A stretch of DNA of 64,000 nt from Pachyseris speciosa (GCA_016490735.1 JAEMWC010000248.1:138501-202500), one strand, 5' to 3'. Counted from the first letter of the stretch, positions 11,205 to 23,228 are shown. Notes: generated by a model not told the origin, from the sequence alone. Program-made: numbers and translations.

Positions 11205-12510
11205 TACTGGGTGTTTAGTGTCTGCTGAAGAAAGGAAACCGGCAGAAAAGCAATTGCAAGTGTTTGCAATCCTCTAAAAAGGTGGTTGGTTCAAACATGT
11301 ACACTTCACTGTAATAAACAACATATATTGTGCCCTTTATCAGTTCAACTGATCGTTTAACAATTTTTTCAGTTGGATCATGGAGATACTGTAAAAAAAC
11401 TCACGTATCGCATGATCTTCAGATGGTCTGATTACGTAATGAGTGCGCTAATTTTCTGATATCGATATAAGTATCGATATGCATAATCTTCTCACTATTC
11501 TACCTTATTTCTAACGCTAATAGTTAGAGAATTTACCTGAAAACCAAGACTTTGGTGTTCATTTCGCTTTTCTCGTGACCTGTTTGTTTTGATCACATAG
11601 TGATATTGCATGTAAGAAGAAATTAGATTTCGGTCACTGCCAGGGCTCTGATACAAGCGTTAAAGCTGAGCTTGTACTACGCTCAAAAGGAAAGATTGCG
11701 TTCGCAGTTCTAGATACTGACAGCTTTACATCTACAAATGGAAGAAATCACATGGTTTGCATTCAAAACATTTCAAGAGAACTATCCTGCACTATTTTAT
11801 GGCGATTTTTCTAAGACATAATGGCAAAAACTTGAAATAGTTGAACTTTTTCAAGTAAGAATCCATTTCCTCCCCGCCATCTGTGGCCATGTTTCAATGC
11901 ACATATTAGGTACATGTAAGAAACTGCAATAAATAAATAAATTATTAAATAAATAAAGGTCACAATGTAGCAAATACACTTTGGGGTTTATCCAAATTAC
12001 GTGACAATGAATCTTGATAGTTGATGCAGTTGTTTGTCTCTCTTCCTCACAAACAAAGAGGTCACGTCCTCAGCAGCTTACAAAACGTCACGTTTAGTGC
12101 TACGTGATGCAAACAACATGAGGCTGTCTGCAAATTCCAGACACGCGTGAGCCGAACAAATGGGATGTCGCAAACCACCGCACGCACCGTTTCAAATCAG
12201 CCTCGTTCCGTGCTTCTTGTCGCGCGTCGCAGAATGCAATGTTTTTGGAAGCGAAAAAACGTTTATCTTGTTTGAAATTTCTTGGCCGAGACAGTGTTCA
12301 TGAGCAACCATGTCCCTTTCCTGGGGATGGCGACAGCGCAAGCCTTAAGATCACCAAATATGGAATTCATTCGTTTCAGCAGGGATGTCAGAGTGGTGTG
12401 AGACAACTGCGCAAAAGTTACGGAGACGAGAACAGAACTGACAGATTAAAACAACATACATCGATCGCAACGCGACCTGACCGAGTTTAGTCTTTGTAAA
12501 AAAAAAAATA
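11205..12510. other. No gene recognised
   Basis: Two TATCGATA boxes occur at about 11461-11482. An 83-codon open frame at 12239-12490 resembles no family and has no splice context. Confidence 0.4.
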
Positions 12511-12514
12511 AATA

Positions 12515-12515
12515 A

Positions 12516-12548
<33 letters not shown>
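12515..12548 (+). repeat. AAT microsatellite
   Basis: Run of about ten AAT/TAA units next to a poly-A tract. Confidence 0.9.
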
Positions 12549-12549
<1 letters not shown>

Positions 12550-12879
12550 TAAAAACAGATCAATAGTCCTTGACAAACAAGAACTTTGTTCCTGTTTTTG
12601 AACTTTGGAGCGTTGTTGTTGTTGTTTTTTTTTTTTATTTTCTTTCCGTTCTGCACCACTTAAGTTATGATAGGGACGAGAGGGGAGGCAACGTGGCGTC
12701 TCACGTACGAAGTCAGTGGATGTCTCGACCACACAGACACCAAACAGGAGTATAGTTTTTCCAGTATAACGAGGTACACAGTGCTTTTATTCTTTCGTCT
12801 ATGGGAAGAGAATAGGCTATTGTTTTAACCTCAAAAGGTATAGATTTCATATCTTACTGTCTGAAATTTGGTGGTTAGT

Positions 12880-13150
12880 AAAAGATCGAAAACAGGCATT
12901 TTGCGCCCCACGTGGCTACCCCTCTTGGGGAGTCAACCGCACTATATCTCTCCCCACCCACCCACGGTCAGTACCTCTCCTCAAGACGAGATTAGGGACT
13001 TTAAGCATCGACAACGCGAACGGCAACGGGGACGTGAGACTTCTGAGGGAAAACCCAAATGTCGTATTGCGCATGTCTGGCGCGAAATATTTTGACGTTC
13101 TGCTTCGGGCCGACGTGAGAAAGCTTAGTTTGGCGTTGAGTGAAAACGTG
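12880..13150. repeat. GGGACTTTAAGCATCGAC-family repeat
   Basis: TAGGGACTTTAAGCATCGAC followed by a CG-rich ACGGCAACG-like run occurs here on the plus strand. The same words occur on the minus strand near 13,900-14,000, and related TTAAGC...CGACGACGGCAACG words occur near 20,500, 42,650, 44,730 and 45,010. This is a short inverted-repeat element family with conserved ends and variable interiors. Confidence 0.5.
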
Positions 13151-13810
13151 AGTAGCATTTCACATATTTTAGCTCTATTTTTGCCCCCAAATTGATAATT
13201 TTAATATGGATTGATGCCTTAAGATACCAAGGAATTGAATCATTGAGTTGTTGCCTGATTTTCTTCCCAAACTATAAGCTTAAAAAATTTCATCAGTCGG
13301 CTGTTTCAAAACAAAAAGCTAGCGCCGATGCCTCCGAAATTAGAAATGATTTGCGAGTCTCACACTGTTTATCGACAGTTCTCTCTAACATTACTATTTC
13401 GCATTCGAAATAAGACATACTAGAGCTGTTTAATTTACACTAAACCTGGCCGAGAAAAAGAACTAGTCATCAGTGTTGCTCAAACTAACGTCCAAAATTC
13501 TCTATCATATCGTAGTTTTCAGTTCAAATTCCTAGATGTAAAGATATGGAAATTGACATGCATGCTCGTACTGCTAAAGCGTTTCTCGCAAATCCCGGCC
13601 TTCGATGCAGAACATTTCAATTGAGTTCATATTAATCTAGTCGCTACTTCTAGGTAATATATTGGTGAATTTTTTATTATTATTTTATTTTATTACATTA
13701 CCTCGGCTAAAGATGTGATATCTAATCTCCGATAAACACTTGTCGTTCTCCAGCACTGATTTGTTGACGTATTCAGTTTGCACAACAGTAAAAAATCTAC
13801 ATCGGTCATA
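13151..13810. other. No gene recognised
   Basis: AT-rich sequence with short open frames only, and a short T/A run near 13,675. Confidence 0.4.
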
Positions 13811-13879
13811 TCATCATTAAAATGGCTGAACGCGAAGGAATATTTCGAGAGAAGTTGGCGTCTTCGGCGGCTGCTTAAC

Positions 13880-14005
13880 TGCTTCCAATTTCACTCCACA
13901 ACCGCGTCCTCTCCCCAGTATTTTCTCGGTTTTTCCGTCGCCGTTGCCGTTCCGTCGTCGATGCTTAAAGTCCCTATTACGGCATTTTTTGCAACCGCTC
14001 GCCAT
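13880..14005 (-). repeat. GGGACTTTAAGCATCGAC-family repeat, inverted copy
   Basis: On the minus strand this reads GGGACTTTAAGCATCGACGA then GGAACGGCAACGGCGACGG. It may pair with the 12,880-13,150 segment as the other end of a larger element, but the intervening sequence shows no transposon gene. Confidence 0.5.
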
Positions 14006-14434
14006 TGAAATTTGGCCAATTTTGATGTGCCTTACAACACTTTTTGTGCCAAAATAATTTCTCGGGTTTTCTGTTTTCTCAGTGCTGTTTCAACCCAGTT
14101 CGTTTAACACTCAAGGGAGGTTGAAAACGCTCTACGCGATCCTTAGCTTGACACGGGATGATTACGAGGGTTTTAGAATCGATATGTACACAAGGTCAAC
14201 TTATTAACCTCCAGGGATTTCCTTATTTGAACTGGGGAAGCCTAAAAATAGCGCTGCCGGTGTGGTTTATTTGTCGCTGGCTACGTGATCTGATATGATA
14301 AGAGCGTGCTAGCGGCACAAAAGAGCTTTAGACGCAACTGACTACTAAGTGTGCATCTACTCTACACGCAAGTAAAACAAGCATCACCGACGCACGGAGC
14401 ACTATTCTAAAGAAAACCACTACAATACTACACA

Positions 14435-14803
14435 ATGAGCGATTATGCCTGCGAATTTGGTGGCATCGACTTGAAATCAACAACAGCTCGCCAAACGCCG
14501 ACTTTGGACCGTGATTTACACATCCGACGGTTCCAGCGCGAAGACACTCGCCGTATCCACAATTTATTCTTGGAGGAAACGCGATGCTTGCTATGGCCGA
14601 TGTTTGTGCAGACTGTTCGTAGTCCACCGGCTGTCATTTTACATGTGCTGTCCGTTGCTGCTGGAGTACTGCTCGCGCGATCTTGCATTTTTGCTCTGTT
14701 TGGCGCGATTGTGGCTGTCTGTGGAATTTTTCTGTATATTTACCGTTGGTTTTATCAGTATCTGACCAGTTCATTGAAAGGCGATTTGGCCAATATTACA
14801 CAG
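14435..14803 (+). CDS. NAT8-like gene, exon 1
   Basis: Begins at an ATG preceded by ACACA and encodes residues 1-123: a hydrophilic N-terminus, then the hydrophobic hairpin (ILHVLSVAAGVLLARSCIFA and the following segment). It ends ACACAG before the donor GTAAGT at 14804. No TATA box stands out in the 200 bp upstream. Confidence 0.85.
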
Positions 14804-17800
14804 GTAAGTCATTGCCATTAATGATTATTCAGATGATCATAACGGGGGTAGTTAAATAGACGCCGCGCCCACAAAAAGCTACAAAACCCGTCAAAATGCA
14901 CGGAGAACCCAACATAACGCAGTTATACGGAAACTGATGCAACGCAACCTTACAAATGCAGATTCAAGACTTAAAAAAACACGAAAGTTTTTTAAATGCC
15001 TTTCCATTGATACCCCATGGTTTCTTCAAATATCTGGACCAAAACTAACAAAATTAAATTAAAATTTGCGGCTTCCTGAAGAGCAGTACGAAATGGTAGA
15101 CAGCCCAATGCTGAATGCAGTTGTGACCAAACTGCCAAGATGCAGTTGACAATGCACATGCCCGATCAACTAAAGAAACCAGCGAAATACAGTTATGGAA
15201 AAAAAAAATGCAAAAGAATGTTAAAGAAACAACCAGGTCAAACTTTAATCAAAAACACTTTTTGGCGCAAATTAAAGCAGTTTTTAATTGAGAATACATA
15301 TTTTCACACCCATGTCTTCTGATACTTCTAACGGCCCAAGTTAGGGCGTTTTCGTTTACAAATCATACCAGGTCCGTTTCTTTTCGGGTTCTCTTCTTAC
15401 GTAAAAAAAAAAAAACATTAAAAGCGGAAAAAGTACACGACAGAATCAATGCAATGAAAAGTTGGTTTCGTAATTGTTTATTTTGTTCAGAACCACAAAC
15501 CACGCCACCAACAAGGAATCTTATCAAAACAAATTTCAAATTTTTGAACGTCTTCCACCAAAACCGCAAAACCAATTTAATCAAATAAATAACTTGAATT
15601 TTTGAGAACTCGCAAAAATGTTCCAAATATTCACTCCCCAGTTCAGCTTAAAAACAATCTTCGAATTTCTGGAAGTTTGTTCCTCACCCGTCATCACAGC
15701 TAGAGCTCCATTAAGGACTTTGATCGCGTATTTGAAAACGAATTTTTGCTTGTAGTTTTGCACTGTTATCAAACTATGAATCAATTTGATTGCTTTGTAC
15801 TACTCTGACGTAGGGATCAAAGATTTTCTTGCATTTTCCGAAGTAGATTCAATAACACACATAATGCACATTTTTGCCTTTAGCGAAAACATTCAGTGAT
15901 CTTTGCATCTTTGGCAAAGTTTCAATATCACACAAACGACGAAGTTTTATTAGAATTACAATCGATTCCTCATCTTAGACCTCCTCCAAAGCTGTGTCTT
16001 TTGCCAAGCATTGTATTTGGATTATCCTGAACGGAAAAAATGTGATTAACCTTTCAATGAGTCAATGAATAATTTTTTTATATTGGCAAATGGTTACTTT
16101 CAAACTGCAAACGTAAATCTGTGGATAAGGTATCCTTAAATCTATGCGTCCTGCCATTCAAATGAAGGCAAAAGAGCCGCATTTTTTCGTAACTCGGTTT
16201 GTTGACTTCAGTACTCTGCCATTAAAAATTAGAAAAAAAATTAAGTTCAATTTGGAGTTAAGCCCGGTTAAGTTGAAAGTTCAATTTAGGAATTAAAATT
16301 TGTAAAGGCATCAAACATAGTTGTGCTTTCATACCAAATGAATTGTAGAGGGTCAAAGAGAAACATTAGGGAACTCGATGAGCCATAACTAATTCATCTC
16401 GAAGCGAAAGAAAACAAATAAATTAATAAGGGCAAATAAAACTTGCTAAAACGACAACCTTCCTCTTAGCTGGCTTTCTATCTAGGCTTGCCTTTACATT
16501 CTTAACGTGCTTGATTTGCGTGCACTGTCTTAACCTGCGAAGATTCTGGAAATACTTCACTCTACATTCCTCCAGGAACAATTTGAAAACGCCAAGATTT
16601 GAAAAGCAAGTTAATGTACTGAAATTGTCTCGGTGACCAGACAGATTTTATTGAACACAGAACGAGGCCGATTGAAGGTCTTTCCCGCGAATATTTCGTG
16701 AGCTCGCACTCATTCGGTTGAGGTGGATAACTTCCGTTTTCGTAGCACGGGTTTCCTGACAATGTGGATGCTGTCTTTAAAGATAACATTGCAACCGTTA
16801 GGACCTTGGAATAACATTGAGTGAAGTCTCACCAAGACCTACCACCATGCTAATTGAAAAGTGGATTTAAAAAAATATTTTTCGCCTCCCAGCAAACGGA
16901 CCCTGAACCTTGAAAACACATGAGCGACTCTGGCCACGTGCAGAGAAGAGGTGAAACACGTGCTTTTGAGTGTAACGGCGAGAGGATAAGCACTGATATC
17001 ACATGTAACTAACTAATAATAGATAGCAACATAAACGGTTTTGCTCCAAAGGGGTTTATCACTTAAGTTTGACCGATACTAGTTGTTGATATCGATCCGA
17101 TACTAGTTTGATATATATCGATATTTGGCATTTTTCTGTATCGATTTCATTACAGCATTGTGACGTAATCGCAGGGACATCACCCCGCTCACGGTGAATA
17201 ACCTACATTCCAACAAAATAGCGTGCAGAACGCGAAAGCTGCTGGAATTTGACAATCAAATACATAAACAGGAGTAAAGATTGGTTTTGCACAGTAGCTT
17301 ATACTTGTTTAGGTTATACAAACTACTTTTTTCGAGTGTTCTTGTGTGCAGTATCGAAAGGCAACAAAAGAACCGATATTTCATGCGAATATCGATATCT
17401 TCTTGAGAATCGATTATTGATATCGAATGACGATATCGGCATTCCCTCAGACCACGCGCTGACACTTGGGTGGTGCCATCCTTGGTTTCAGTCCTCTATT
17501 CACAGCTTTTCAAAGCGCGTTGAAAATCGCATTATCTCCACCAGAAAACTGTCCATCCAGCATCATGGGGATTGATCGGCTCAAATTTCGCTATGAGAAT
17601 ATTAGCGGAATGGAGCAGTACCGAAACAAAGGAACCTTTATGTTCAACAGTCTTGTTTACATCCCTCAATAGTGGACGATTTTTCCGACTCTAGTATAAC
17701 TGCCTTTCTGTAAGGAACATTTCAGCAACGTCACTGCACTGTACGGTAAAGTACTGCTTTGTGGCTCTTATAGGATTATAATAATCCACAGACTCAACAG

Positions 17801-18436
17801 ACAGACAGACTCGACCTCGCATATTGCCCAAGAATGTACTGCTTTCATTTCAATTATTCTGATTAAAGGTTAAAGATCGCCAACTCAAAAAAAGCGTTGG
17901 GCCAACCCTGTGTGGCATAAAATCGTTTCGCAGCAAATAATTTTCCAAGCGATTTTATTTGAGTGATCAAACTTTACGATTTCTTCCAGCTTCGGCTGAA
18001 TGCCCAGTGCGGGCGTTACGTAACAAGGTGCTTCGTTGTAAAAGCCCAGAGTTATGGTTTGCTTTGATTTCGTCATCGACATATCTGTTATTCACCACCT
18101 TGTTCTTTCTTCCTTTGATTTCAGTGCTACCTCTCCAATGCAAAGTCTAATTTCCTTGTGGCAGAATTCGACAGCTCGATCGTGGGTTTTATCGCTGTCG
18201 ATCAAAAATCTGAAACTGTAGCTTCCGTGAAGAGAATGTCCGTGGACACTTGTTTTCGCGGGAAAAGAAAATTCATTGCGGCAAGACTTTTGCAAGAGGC
18301 GTTCAAGTTTTGTAGGGAGTGCGGTTACAATGAAATGGCGGTGGAATTCCCTGGAACATCCGAGACAAAGATCCATAGAATACAACGCAACGAGATAAAG
18401 AACAGACAAGACTTCTTTGTTGCACGACAAGGTTGA
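14435..18436 (+). CDS. NAT8-like membrane N-acetyltransferase, two-exon gene
   Basis: Exons 14435-14803 and 18125-18436 join in phase 0 to give 226 residues, the usual length of the NAT8/camello family. These are GNAT enzymes on ER/Golgi membranes that transfer acetyl from acetyl-CoA to cysteine conjugates or lysines. Residues about 29-38 (HIRRFQREDT) start the family fold. Residues about 66-105 form the hydrophobic hairpin that anchors these proteins, and the second exon holds the GNAT core (FLVAEFDSSIVGFIAVDQ, then KRMSVDTCFRGKRKF). The acetyl-CoA loop, usually RGxGxA-like, reads RGKRKFIAA with apparently extra residues, and the usual LYEKxGF segment near the end is absent. It may be a divergent enzyme or one losing activity. 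The intron is 3.3 kb. Confidence 0.85.
14804..18124 (+). other. NAT8-like gene, intron
   Basis: Runs from GTAAGT to a pyrimidine-rich tract ending TTTGATTTCAG. The most distinct content is a cluster of ATCGAT/GATATC words at 17,060-17,450. Short open frames inside (for example 15363-15784 and 16562-16789, minus strand) resemble nothing I know. Confidence 0.7.
17060..17450. repeat. Cluster of ATCGAT/GATATC palindromic words
   Basis: GATATCGATC, ATATATCGATAT and TATCGATTTC near 17,085-17,150 are mirrored by GAATATCGATATC, GAATCGATTATTGATATCG and CGATATCGGC near 17,375-17,440. The two clusters lie about 250 bp apart in roughly inverted order, so they could be the decayed ends of an inverted-repeat element or a group of DREF/BEAF-type binding words. 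Confidence 0.45.
18125..18436 (+). CDS. NAT8-like gene, exon 2
   Basis: Follows the acceptor TTTCAG and encodes residues 124-226 with a TGA stop at 18434-18436. CYLSNAKSNFLVAEFD is typical of the start of the NAT8 catalytic half. The last 25 residues do not follow the family, which may reflect an old frameshift near 18,370 or lineage divergence. Confidence 0.83.
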   Translation, partial: CYLSNAKSNFLVAEFDSSIVGFIAVDQKSETVASVKRMSVDTCFRGKRKFIAARLLQEAFKFCRECGYNEMAVEFPGTSETKIHRIQRNEIKNRQDFFVARQG

Positions 18437-19300
18437 AAAAAGGTCAGTAAGCACTTATGACGTCATGTCGCGCGAGTATCGTGACGTTCCTGAGATCTCG
18501 CGTGTCTCTTTCATGCTTTTCCCAGGCCCCCAGACAAGGCTCTTGTCTATGTGTTACATGACTCAATTGTCAGACTGTGCAGACTGTAGAGTCTGGACGT
18601 TAGACCCTTGCTATAGACAGTCGTGGATTGTTTTAGACACTTCGAGGTCAATAGTTTAATTTCCTAATGGCCACTGTAACACTGATTCGATAATAATTGC
18701 ATAGAATTTCAGCGCAGAGAGAGCCAATAGAGACCGAGAAAGAGCTTCACACTTTAATTAATATCAGTTCTTCAAGAAACATTATGCATGCCAAAACGTG
18801 AACAACATGCCAAGCGTGAGAAATCTATTCTCAGTCAAACGCGGCAAGACAAAAATCGTGAGCCGAGGGCGGGAAAGGCTGCACTCCACGTGAAACCCCA
18901 CTCCAAGCCGTGCTTAGTGCACGAAAACGTGTTTTGCCAAGTGCGGGTGAAATACACAAACAGTGCTGAACGATAGAAAAAAACGCTTACACATGCGTGC
19001 AAGTTTAGTTAGGTTGATTCCTATTGGAACTCTGGTTGGTCTTAAAAAGAGAGCGCTTTTGATCTCTCTGTTGATAGAAGTTCGTGGAGTATAATAAGCT
19101 TTATTTATAAGTCTGACAAGAGAAAAGGCAGCCAGTATTTCAAATAACAGAGTTCAAACTTTGGAAATTAAATAAAGAAAAGAAAAAGAATTCTCGCATT
19201 ACATAGGATAGCTAAGCGCAATTCAATTAAATGAAAAAGTTAGTAATTGTATACAGGCGTCATTTTCTTTGTGCAGAAAACAACAAGGAAACATAGCCAC
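18437..19300. other. Downstream of the NAT8-like gene; no gene recognised
   Basis: Presumed 3' flank. Short open frames (18417-18659, 18788-18976) have no family resemblance. TTTATT/AATAAA-like words occur from about 19,090 to 19,340. Confidence 0.4.
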
Positions 19301-19482
19301 TGGAAGGATATAATATAACTGTATTTGTGTAAATAAATCAATTGAAACTTGGTTCATTGATTTCTCTGTGTGAATAACTATGCCCATTCCAGTATCTTTG
19401 TAATATGGGCCAACTTTATTCGCAGAAATCTCTTGAGTGTGGACATGAATTTTGAAGTATCCAATAACCTTTTATTTTTGGG

Positions 19483-19700
19483 AGGGGGGAGGGGTGCGGG
19501 GTGACAGGGGCCCCAAATCCCCCACCTCCCGTACCTTTTTCCTACGAGCTCCGGAACTGTTTTGCGTTGCCTCCACCCCCGATAAATTACTTCTCTCCCG
19601 CCTCCCGCCCTTTTGAGACTCCTGCCTCCAGCTCTCAGTGAGCCCTCCCCTCTCCTGTAGCCCGTACCCCTCCCGCCCGCCTGTCCCCCTCCACCTTTCA
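19483..19700 (+). repeat. C-rich, strand-skewed tract (copy A)
   Basis: After a short G-run at 19,480-19,510, the plus strand is strongly pyrimidine-rich with many CCCTCC, CCCGTACC and CTCCCGCC words to about 19,700. The counterpart in copy C is at 50,988-51,225. It is non-coding and could adopt unusual DNA structure on supercoiling. Confidence 0.7.
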
Positions 19701-19799
19701 AGGATGTTTACTACGAAAAAGCGTTTGTAGGCGTTCGAGTTTAAATACAGGCCTCAAACTCAAGTGACAATTATCAAGTTAAACGGCGGTTTGGCTGAC

Positions 19800-20525
19800 T
19801 CCCGTCAATAGGCTTAATGAGCAAACCAATCGCTCTGCTCGTGCGTTTTCCATTATGGCACATTTCTTTGCCGTTCTCTGCAACACAACACGTGAAATGA
19901 CCAAACTTTGTTTTCTCCAGAGAGCGCATGACGGCAAATGTTCCTTTCTTTTCCCTTACTTTGACGTCATTCTTCGCTGCCGACCGGTTACTGGCAGGTG
20001 ATAGAGCACCGGACTACCGTGCGGGGGGTCCCGGGTTCATATCCCGGCCGCACCAACACTTAAGGTCTTTAAATAATCGAGGACCAAGCGCTGCTAATGA
20101 CATCTACAAACGGTTAGACTTTCTAGTCTTCTCGGATAAGGACGATAAACCGTAGGTCCCGTCTCACAGTACTTTCACTTAATCCGACACTGTGGAACGT
20201 AAAAGAACCACTAGGGACGTAACAAAACTCTGGCTGTGACCACCTCTAGTGTCTCTCGTAATTCGATATTCATTAAATTGTAAACTGCACAAGCAGTCTG
20301 TCCCCACCCCCAATCCCGGCCAATGTTGTAAATTATCCCTGAAAAGCTCCGATGGGGAGAACATAATTAAGTACGGCAACGGCATTTAGTTCCTGAAAAA
20401 ATCGCCATAATTTTCCAAGTTAAACAAATTGGAATAATAACGAAAGATTTACAAAAATAAGAAGTTATAATTTGAAATGACGTTTTTGTTCCTGTCACCG
20501 TCGCCATTGCTTAAGCTCAAACTCT
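19800..20525. mobile_element. Inverted-repeat element with nested SINE (copy A)
   Basis: The flanks (about 19,800-19,970 and 20,395-20,525) resemble, in order, the element at 44,721-45,044: CGTGAAATGACCAAA, TTTTCTC...GAGCGCATG, ACTTTGACGTC, TTTCCAAGTTA.ACAAATTGGAAT, then GTCGCCATTGCTTAAGCTC. The SINE at about 19,975-20,395 interrupts it. The same nesting is present at 51,690-52,375, so both insertions came before the duplication. Confidence 0.65.
19975..20395 (+). repeat. tRNA-derived SINE (copy A)
   Basis: The head looks like a tRNA gene: an A-box-like TGGCAGGTGATAGAGCACC and a B-box GGGTTCATATCCC, ending CCGCACCAAC. A body follows with GATAAGGACGATAAACCGTA and GGAACGTAAAAGAACC, a central region I recognise from SINEs of several marine invertebrates. 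It would be transcribed by RNA polymerase III; mobility depends on a partner LINE. Confidence 0.8.
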
Positions 20526-22081
20526 GTCGACGGGAGTCAGCAAAACCGCTGTCCAACTTGATAAACGCCACTTGAGTCTTTCGAAGACAAAACAAAGAGA
20601 AACTCACCGTTTGAGGTCTTTATATTGAAACAAATCACATTACGATGCAGTTCCTGGTGCTGCGGTCTGTTTTATCACTCATCTCACAGTTGTGTTAAGG
20701 CTACTAAACAATGCTTAACAAACTTGTCCCCGCAAAGCCTTCCAGTTGTTCACCAAAAACCAACAGTCGAGTGGGGTGTATGCCCTCATGCTTTTACAGG
20801 GCATAAACGACCAAGTACCTGAGGAGTAAGTAAGATCCCCCTCCCCCCCACCCCCACCCCCCGAAATCGCTCTATCGTATAATAACGATATATCAGTATT
20901 GCTTGTACCAAGTACCTGCATTACATACTCCAATAACATCAGACTTTGTAACTTTCTACAATGTTCTAACATTTTTTTTTTCTGCAAAGCAGCCTCATTC
21001 AATTTTTTGCCTTATTTCAGTCTATATATTCACAAAGATATGCAAACCAGCAATATTCATACAAATATGCACGCAGTTTATAGAGTGTTACACTCTTGAA
21101 GCTTATACACTTCTTGTATGGGTAATAGCATGGTTTGAAGTGATATTTGGTTTAAATACCACGAGTGATATTTCAAAACTGTTATACATAATTGGGACAA
21201 TTTTGGAATATGACGAGTGGTATTTATGCCAAATGTCACGCACAAATCATTCTATTTTTTTGTTTAGAAGGCTACTACCTGAGAAATTTATGCAATGTCA
21301 TCTTTTTATTTCGTCCAGTTGTTTCGCTGCATAATAGAGGAAATTCCTTTTGAAATTCTTGCTTTTGGTGCAACTGGTCCGAACATTAGCCAAGTCGGAG
21401 TACATTTTTTTAAGTGTTTTTCTTTGAGTTCTTGAATCTATTAAAATTGAAAATCTGGAAACTTTCCGCCATTTTTTTTAATTGTAACTGTCATGTAAGT
21501 ATGTCAATTTAAGCTGAAAAACCTGTTCTCTCAGCCAATCAAATTGCAGAAATTCTCAGGTAGTAGTATAAGGCTTAAAATACCTTCATGTAAGCCAGTT
21601 ATGTGTTCCATATCAGTTGCGCCTCCAAAGTGAAAAATAGCGCGTACTGTTTGTGTGGTTGAACACGACTGAAACGCCACGAACAAAATAAGCTACAGCA
21701 GACTACTATTGTACATAAGTACTAAAAAACGTACTAAAATACGTATCTACCTAAAACTTTGATCCTTGTTTTGCTAGACTGTCTGTGTCATTACTTTATG
21801 TTGCAAAAAAATATAAAATAAAATATTTCAACTGTCACCGAGTGAAATTTCCAAGCGGTGAAGAAAACAATTATTGTCTCGCTTCCTAATCCAAATACCC
21901 CAGCCGGTCTACTCCCCATCTTACACTTTGCTGGAGGTGTTGCAGTTACGACTATGAAACAATTAAAATAGTGGTAACATGCATGAAAGTGTTTTACATT
22001 TAACAACACGTTTCAACTCAAGGTTTGTGGATGCGAAAGTTACTTCATAAACCACGAATTTTCCAACCAGCAGACTGAAAA

Positions 22082-22340
22082 GCTGAGTTAATCCCCCATA
22101 AAGGTCCTATCTCCATAGTAATCCCTCTAAAGTTACTTTTAGATGTCCTCCAAGATCCGTTGTTCTCAAGAGGGTTTTTACCAATTGCGTAGCAGCTGTC
22201 AACACTGGTAAAAATGGGGACATATGATTGGCTATCACTCAAACCTCTTGGGAAAACCGCACCTTGGAGGACATCTAAAAATACGCTGGGGATAGTGATT
22301 ACGATGCGGATAGTGCCTATATGGGGAATTAAATCTCTTA
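22082..22340. repeat. Foldback element (copy A)
   Basis: Arms of about 65 bp (left: AATCCCCCATAAAGGTCCTA, GTAATCCCTCTAAAGTTA; right: their inverse ending CCTATATGGGGAATTAA) surround about 110 bp. The equivalent in copy C is at 53,990-54,230, where the arms match each other better. Non-coding. Confidence 0.7.
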
Positions 22341-22769
22341 TCTTTATCCTCTCTTGCTTCAACATATTCCAGGCCCGACAGGCAGTGTATTTGAAGAACT
22401 AAGGTGTGTACGTGTGCTACATTGTTTTTAACTACTAAACTCTTATTCTACGATAAGCAAAGGCAAAGCAGAATTAGTTTAAATCTTTAGAAATCAAAAA
22501 CAAACACCGTACAGAAACAGGGTTGCCACTTAACGGGATAAAAAAACCGGAAAATTTTCCCTTACCAACCACGAATTTTCAGACCATTCTGCAAAAAAGC
22601 TTTGTGGGTGAAGCCAGCGATGACATATAAAATATCAATACTGGCAAGCCACAGTAAATTTCCCTGACTCTAACTCTGTATTTCAAGACAACAAATCCCG
22701 TGTCCTTGAAAAAAGTTCTTTTTCTCTGACTTTTCCCGATCATAGCAACCCAGTTTAAGTTCCATGCGA

Positions 22770-23228
22770 TTATTCCTCATTAACCCATTTCTCCAGAACG
22801 TCGGCGACATCCATTCTGTTAAAATCCTCTTCCTTCAACAGCTCAATCAGCCGTCCAACAGTTGCATCAGGGCGAGATGACCATGTCTCCAAAATGGTAT
22901 CAGTGGGGTTTCGTAGCTGCCCAACGAAGTTGATCTCATCTCTGTCCAATCCAGTTTTCTCTGCCAGCATTCGGAAGTCGTCAAATCGAAGAATTCGCTT
23001 GACACTCAACATCACACAGACGCGGGAGTACACTTGCAGAGGTATGTATTTCACCTTCGCAGAAAGCCGACGTTGCTGAGTGCTGGTGTGTGTCTTGCGA
23101 GCCACAAACTCCTCGACTTCACTGACGATTGCTTGAAAGGTACCCTGAACTTCTATGACAAGCACGACCAACACGACAGTGAACAAGGCATACCACATCG
23201 GTGGTGTCAACAGTTGATAGGCTGTATT
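22770..23228 (-). CDS. SLC6/Death gene copy A, exon 6 (last helix and Death domain)
   Basis: After the acceptor CACCTTAG the exon reads NTAYQLLTPP, a membrane helix (WYALFTVVLVVLVIEV), a basic linker with a THTSTQQRRLSAKVK stretch, then the Death domain (residues about 303-389) and the stop TAA at 22770-22772. The conserved Death-domain tryptophan is at about residue 357 (ILETW). The MyD88-like reading rests on IPLQVYSRV, DDFRMLAEKTGL, NPTD and RPDATVGRLIELL in that order. No clear AATAAA was found directly downstream. Confidence 0.9.
   Translation of the reverse strand, partial: NTAYQLLTPPMWYALFTVVLVVLVIEVQGTFQAIVSEVEEFVARKTHTSTQQRRLSAKVKYIPLQVYSRVCVMLSVKRILRFDDFRMLAEKTGLDRDEINFVGQLRNPTDTILETWSSRPDATVGRLIELLKEEDFNRMDVADVLEKWVNEE

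Noticed and set aside
12351..12755. Frames with long runs of N, I or Y near 12,500
   Set aside because: Translations of the AAT microsatellite and poly-A tract.
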